From Chamaea fasciata (lineage: Eukaryota > Chordata > Aves > Passeriformes > Sylviidae): a stretch of DNA of 64,000 nucleotides. Location of the stretch: positions 58,105,414 through 58,169,413 of the forward strand of contig JARCOQ010000005.1 in NCBI GenBank assembly GCA_029207755.1. Direction: 5' to 3'. How positions within the stretch are numbered: position 1 is the first letter of the stretch; every line of letters begins with the position of its first letter. Shown here one piece after another: positions 60,801 through 64,000 of this stretch. The position numbers and the translations under genes were made by a program. Below the pieces are notes generated by a model. That model made no database searches. It was not told where the DNA came from and worked only from the letters and a program-made list of their open reading frames with translations.

Positions 60801-63800
60801 AGTATGGAAACACCTCCAACTTTCTTTTTCCATGTGAGAGACCTATAGATATCTCAGTGAGTCCAAGAGAGGAAGGCCCATTTCACAGGGCTCCCAGAAA
60901 GCAGTTGTGGTTGACTCACACTGATCTCCCCTTTCTCTTCTCCATTACACCTCAGTACTTCAAAATCACAGGATTTGAGGCATGGCAGAAGTAAAAGCAT
61001 GCTTTGTCCTCTTCCCCAAGGAGTTCCTGAGGTGCTGTTAGAAGCCCCTCTCACGAGCTGGGCAGTAGTCTGCAGAGGGGGTTGACTTGGCTCCCAGCTC
61101 TTCTTAGGGAAATGGGATCGGCTACAGGACACCACACAGCCGTGTCCCAAAGTGACCCTCACTTCTGTCAGACCTTCCACATGCTGTCCTTTCCATGACT
61201 TGTGGGATGGGCTAAAATCAGTAACAAGTGATTTTTTGCAAAAGCCTGGATGGCTGAAACAAAATACATTTAAAAAACCCCAAAGCACACAACTTATTTA
61301 AAACTGCTCTCTTGTTAAAGTGCATCCTTCGGCCTTTGCCCCAGTGGCATGTGAGGAAGGAAGAATCAGCCATATCACAGCTCAAGATTTGCAGGCATGT
61401 AATGAATAAAGGGATGGGGGAAAATTTATATTAAGGAAGTGACCTACAGAAATCAGTGATCACCAGGAAAAGGAGGAGGGTTAGTCCACACAGAAGTGGC
61501 CTGGGCAAGGAGGATATTTAGGAATGGGTATTCATGACTGCTGCAACAAGAAAAAGCAACGGTATCTTGAAAAAGATGAGCAGCTAACCCTCAACAAGGT
61601 GAGAAACATTAAGGGACACTGGATCTGCAGCCCAACAGAAAAACATTTGTTGAAAGGACGTTTTCCCCTCTAAATTCTGAAAATCAGGAACATCTATCAC
61701 TCTCCTCTCCTGGTTCACATGCAAGGAGATTGTGACTTCGTCGCATTGCAAGAAAAGCAATCTCAAGACAGACATGATGAACAATTACCATGCCATAATT
61801 AGAAAGTAAATAGTAGTATTTTTCCATCCTATTTTTCTTTCCTTCCAGCTCAGCTGTATTATTTGTCCCAAAGGGAAAGCCTGTGGTTGTGCTCAAAGAA
61901 CAACAGAAGTTCTTAGAGGAAAAGAACTTTTAGTCCTATCTTTGCACAGCATTTGCCACTGTAGTATCTTGGTGTCTTCAATTTAGTCAAAGAGTAACAG
62001 TAATACAAAACTCTCCAAACAAATAATGAAATGGTTGCAATTCAATGAAATCAGAGAACTATATCAAGGATCATTGAGTGATATCTGTTCTATGAGAGTT
62101 TACAAAAGGACAATTTCTTCTATGGCAACTCTGTGTTTTACACCAACCATATAAAGCTGAGTTTCTGTAGCTTAAAGTACCTACCATACTTGAAAAAAAA
62201 CAAAGAAGATCAGGAATCTGTGGTTCATTTGTCAATTAATCTCCTTCAGTAAAAAAAGATCAGCAATTGTTAAAGGATTTCTGGTTTTAGATGTGAAAAA
62301 TGGTCAAAGGCTATGCCTCCATCACCGGGGTTTGATTTGCCAATTCTTCTGTTAAAAAAATATTTTAACAGTTTTATTATTTCTAAAACCTCCTTTCTCT
62401 ATATACAAACGATAAATATATTTGTCCTGCAAAATCATGTTATTATTTAGGGAAGCAGACTAATTCTCTAGTTATTGTAGCTTTTGGTCACACACAAACA
62501 CACAAAGCACACATGCATCTCACAAAAAAAAGGCCATGACCCAATCCAGGGAGATCACCACACAGAACTGTCCTCAGATTCAGCAGTACAGTGAAAGGAT
62601 GAATTCATAACTTTAAAATTACCCCTTCCACATTAAAAATCCAAACAACAGACTCACAAAATAAGCAGATCAGATTGCAGTGACTGTGATTTCACTTCCT
62701 TATAAAAATCAAATCAGGGCAGTGCTAGATACTAAAAATAAAGCACAAATTATTCTTGGTTTGAGTTAATAAAACCCACATGGAAGGTTCACAACAAACA
62801 GCAGAGTGGAATGCATTAATACACTTCTGGGGTAGATAAGACTACACAAAATATGATCGGGGAAAAAAATTGATTGAAAAACCAGTGAAATACTCTTCAT
62901 CAAGAAGCAGGAGTAAATGTTTGGGTAATCCATTGCAGAAGGCATCAAACAGAGAAGCCCCATGGCTTACAGCATCAGTTTATGGATCAGCCAGGTCATT
63001 TGTGCAACTGTATTTTACCAGATGCTGAAAGCCATGTTCACTATGAATTTTTTTTGTTTAGTCTTTCCCTGAATCCTGTTTACATTTCTTGAACAGAATA
63101 TGTGACAGTACAGGCTTTTTTAACCTATTCCACCTTAGCTCTGGCCCCATGCTTTCTGAGAAGGAGAACCCTGAAAGCACAAGAAATTTCCCTTTCCACC
63201 TTCCTCCATCCTTCCTGTCACACTATAGAAAGTACCAGATGAGCTTTCTCCAGAACACATCAGTTCCTAAAAATCACAGAAGCATAGAATGATTTGGATG
63301 GAGACCATTAAGCCCAGCCCTCCTGCATGGGCAAGGACATCTTTCACCAGATGAGTTTCAGGACAAAAAAAGTCACTATCTGTTCACAATTCTTTCCTTC
63401 AGCCTCAAATATATCTACAGCTGTAGTGTTTCTTTGAGCTGTTAGGGCCAATATAATCTAGTATTTACGGGACGTTCAGCAAATTGGGCCCTTCTTTGCA
63501 GGATTTTTTCTGCCCTGGTATTTATACATATAGCTGATTTTTTCCAGTCCATCCAGTCTTGTATTCCTCAACTGTCCAAAGAAAAGTGATCACAAGGAAT
63601 TCAAGTGACCAATTTGATTCAAAGAATGAAGGTAAAAATACAGACAGTGGTGACAAGAGAATGTAGAAGTGTACTTCAGCTTTTGGAGCAGTAAGGGTGA
63701 AAGATCAGAGAGAGCTGTGACTGTTTTTATATAGAGAAGTTGTGCTGATAGTTAAGCATAGCCTTGGAGACCACATCCGCACTAATGAAACTGTAATTTC

Positions 63801-64000
63801 CTTTAAATTATTGCCATCCACACACCAGACCTCATCAGCCAGACAGTAATGACTTTTCATCATTTATTTCAACACAAAAGCAATCAATAAGCTTTCCCCC
63901 ACAGTTCCTTTACTGCAATCTCTGAACTCTAAAAACCTGGAATCAGAGAAGATGCCAGCTATAAAACAGACACAGCCAGGTTTCATTGTTGTCTTTCTTA
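57900..64000. other. Upstream flank of exon 1, no recognised gene
   Basis: AT-rich sequence. It holds a CR1 tail near 63271 and some short open frames without domains (the longest is 60854-61288, minus strand). In mammals the neighbour upstream of FGD4 is BICD1, and FGD4 has further distal non-coding first exons, so part of this stretch may be intron of a distal-promoter transcript. Not testable from sequence alone. Confidence 0.5.
63271..63352 (-). mobile_element. CR1 LINE 3' tail fragment
   Basis: On the plus strand it reads AATCACAGAAGCATAGAATG, ATTTGGATGGAGACCATTAA and CCCTCCTGCATGGGCAAGGA. This is the reverse complement of the CR1 terminus with the usual CATAGAATG start, and only about 80 bp remain. 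Confidence 0.8.

Noticed and set aside
60854..61288. 144-codon minus-strand open frame upstream of exon 1
   Set aside because: No family resemblance and no splice signals in phase with FGD4; kept out for lack of support.

Overview
This 64-kb window is vertebrate nuclear DNA, almost certainly from a bird. It is AT-rich and sparse in coding sequence. It carries several copies of chicken-repeat-1 (CR1) LINE tails ending in ATTCTATGATTCT-like sequence, and one solo LTR with the terminal sequences of an avian ERVL-type element. No bacterial-style operon, CRISPR array, tRNA or rRNA was seen.

The window is dominated by one gene on the minus strand: FGD4 (frabin), a Cdc42 guanine-nucleotide exchange factor with the layout actin-binding N-terminus, DH, PH, FYVE, PH. 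I rebuilt its coding sequence by hand from 17 exons between 57525 (ATG) and 9731 (stop). Every intron is GT-AG, every splice phase matches, and the exons sum to 2547 nt (848 codons plus stop). An internal Met at residue 89 (exon 3) corresponds by sequence to the usual start of the shorter mammalian frabin form and would give 760 residues.

Layout, low to high coordinates: 1-3090 is downstream flank with no recognisable gene. 3091-9730 is the probable long 3' UTR, with a candidate distal poly(A) signal at 3107-3112, a proximal one at 9535-9540 and a 0.9-kb antisense CR1 insertion. 9731-20037 holds exons 17 to 8 (second PH, FYVE, first PH and the C-terminal half of DH). 21141-26812 holds exons 7 to 5 (N-terminal half of DH). 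32293-35885 holds exons 4 and 3 (disordered, acidic N-terminal region). 43639-43806 is exon 2 (N-terminus of the long form). 57510-57525 is the coding part of exon 1, with a promoter/5' UTR zone just above it. 57900-64000 is upstream flank or intron of a more distal promoter.

The clearest mobile element is a 1012-bp solo LTR at 41783-42794 in intron 2, with TG...CA ends and a perfect 5-bp target duplication (TCTAG). Five CR1 fragments lie inside or just beyond the gene and one lies upstream. I found no evidence of a new biological system. The observations worth following are about isoform structure, splice-site context, possible alternative promoters and repeat-derived sequence in this gene.
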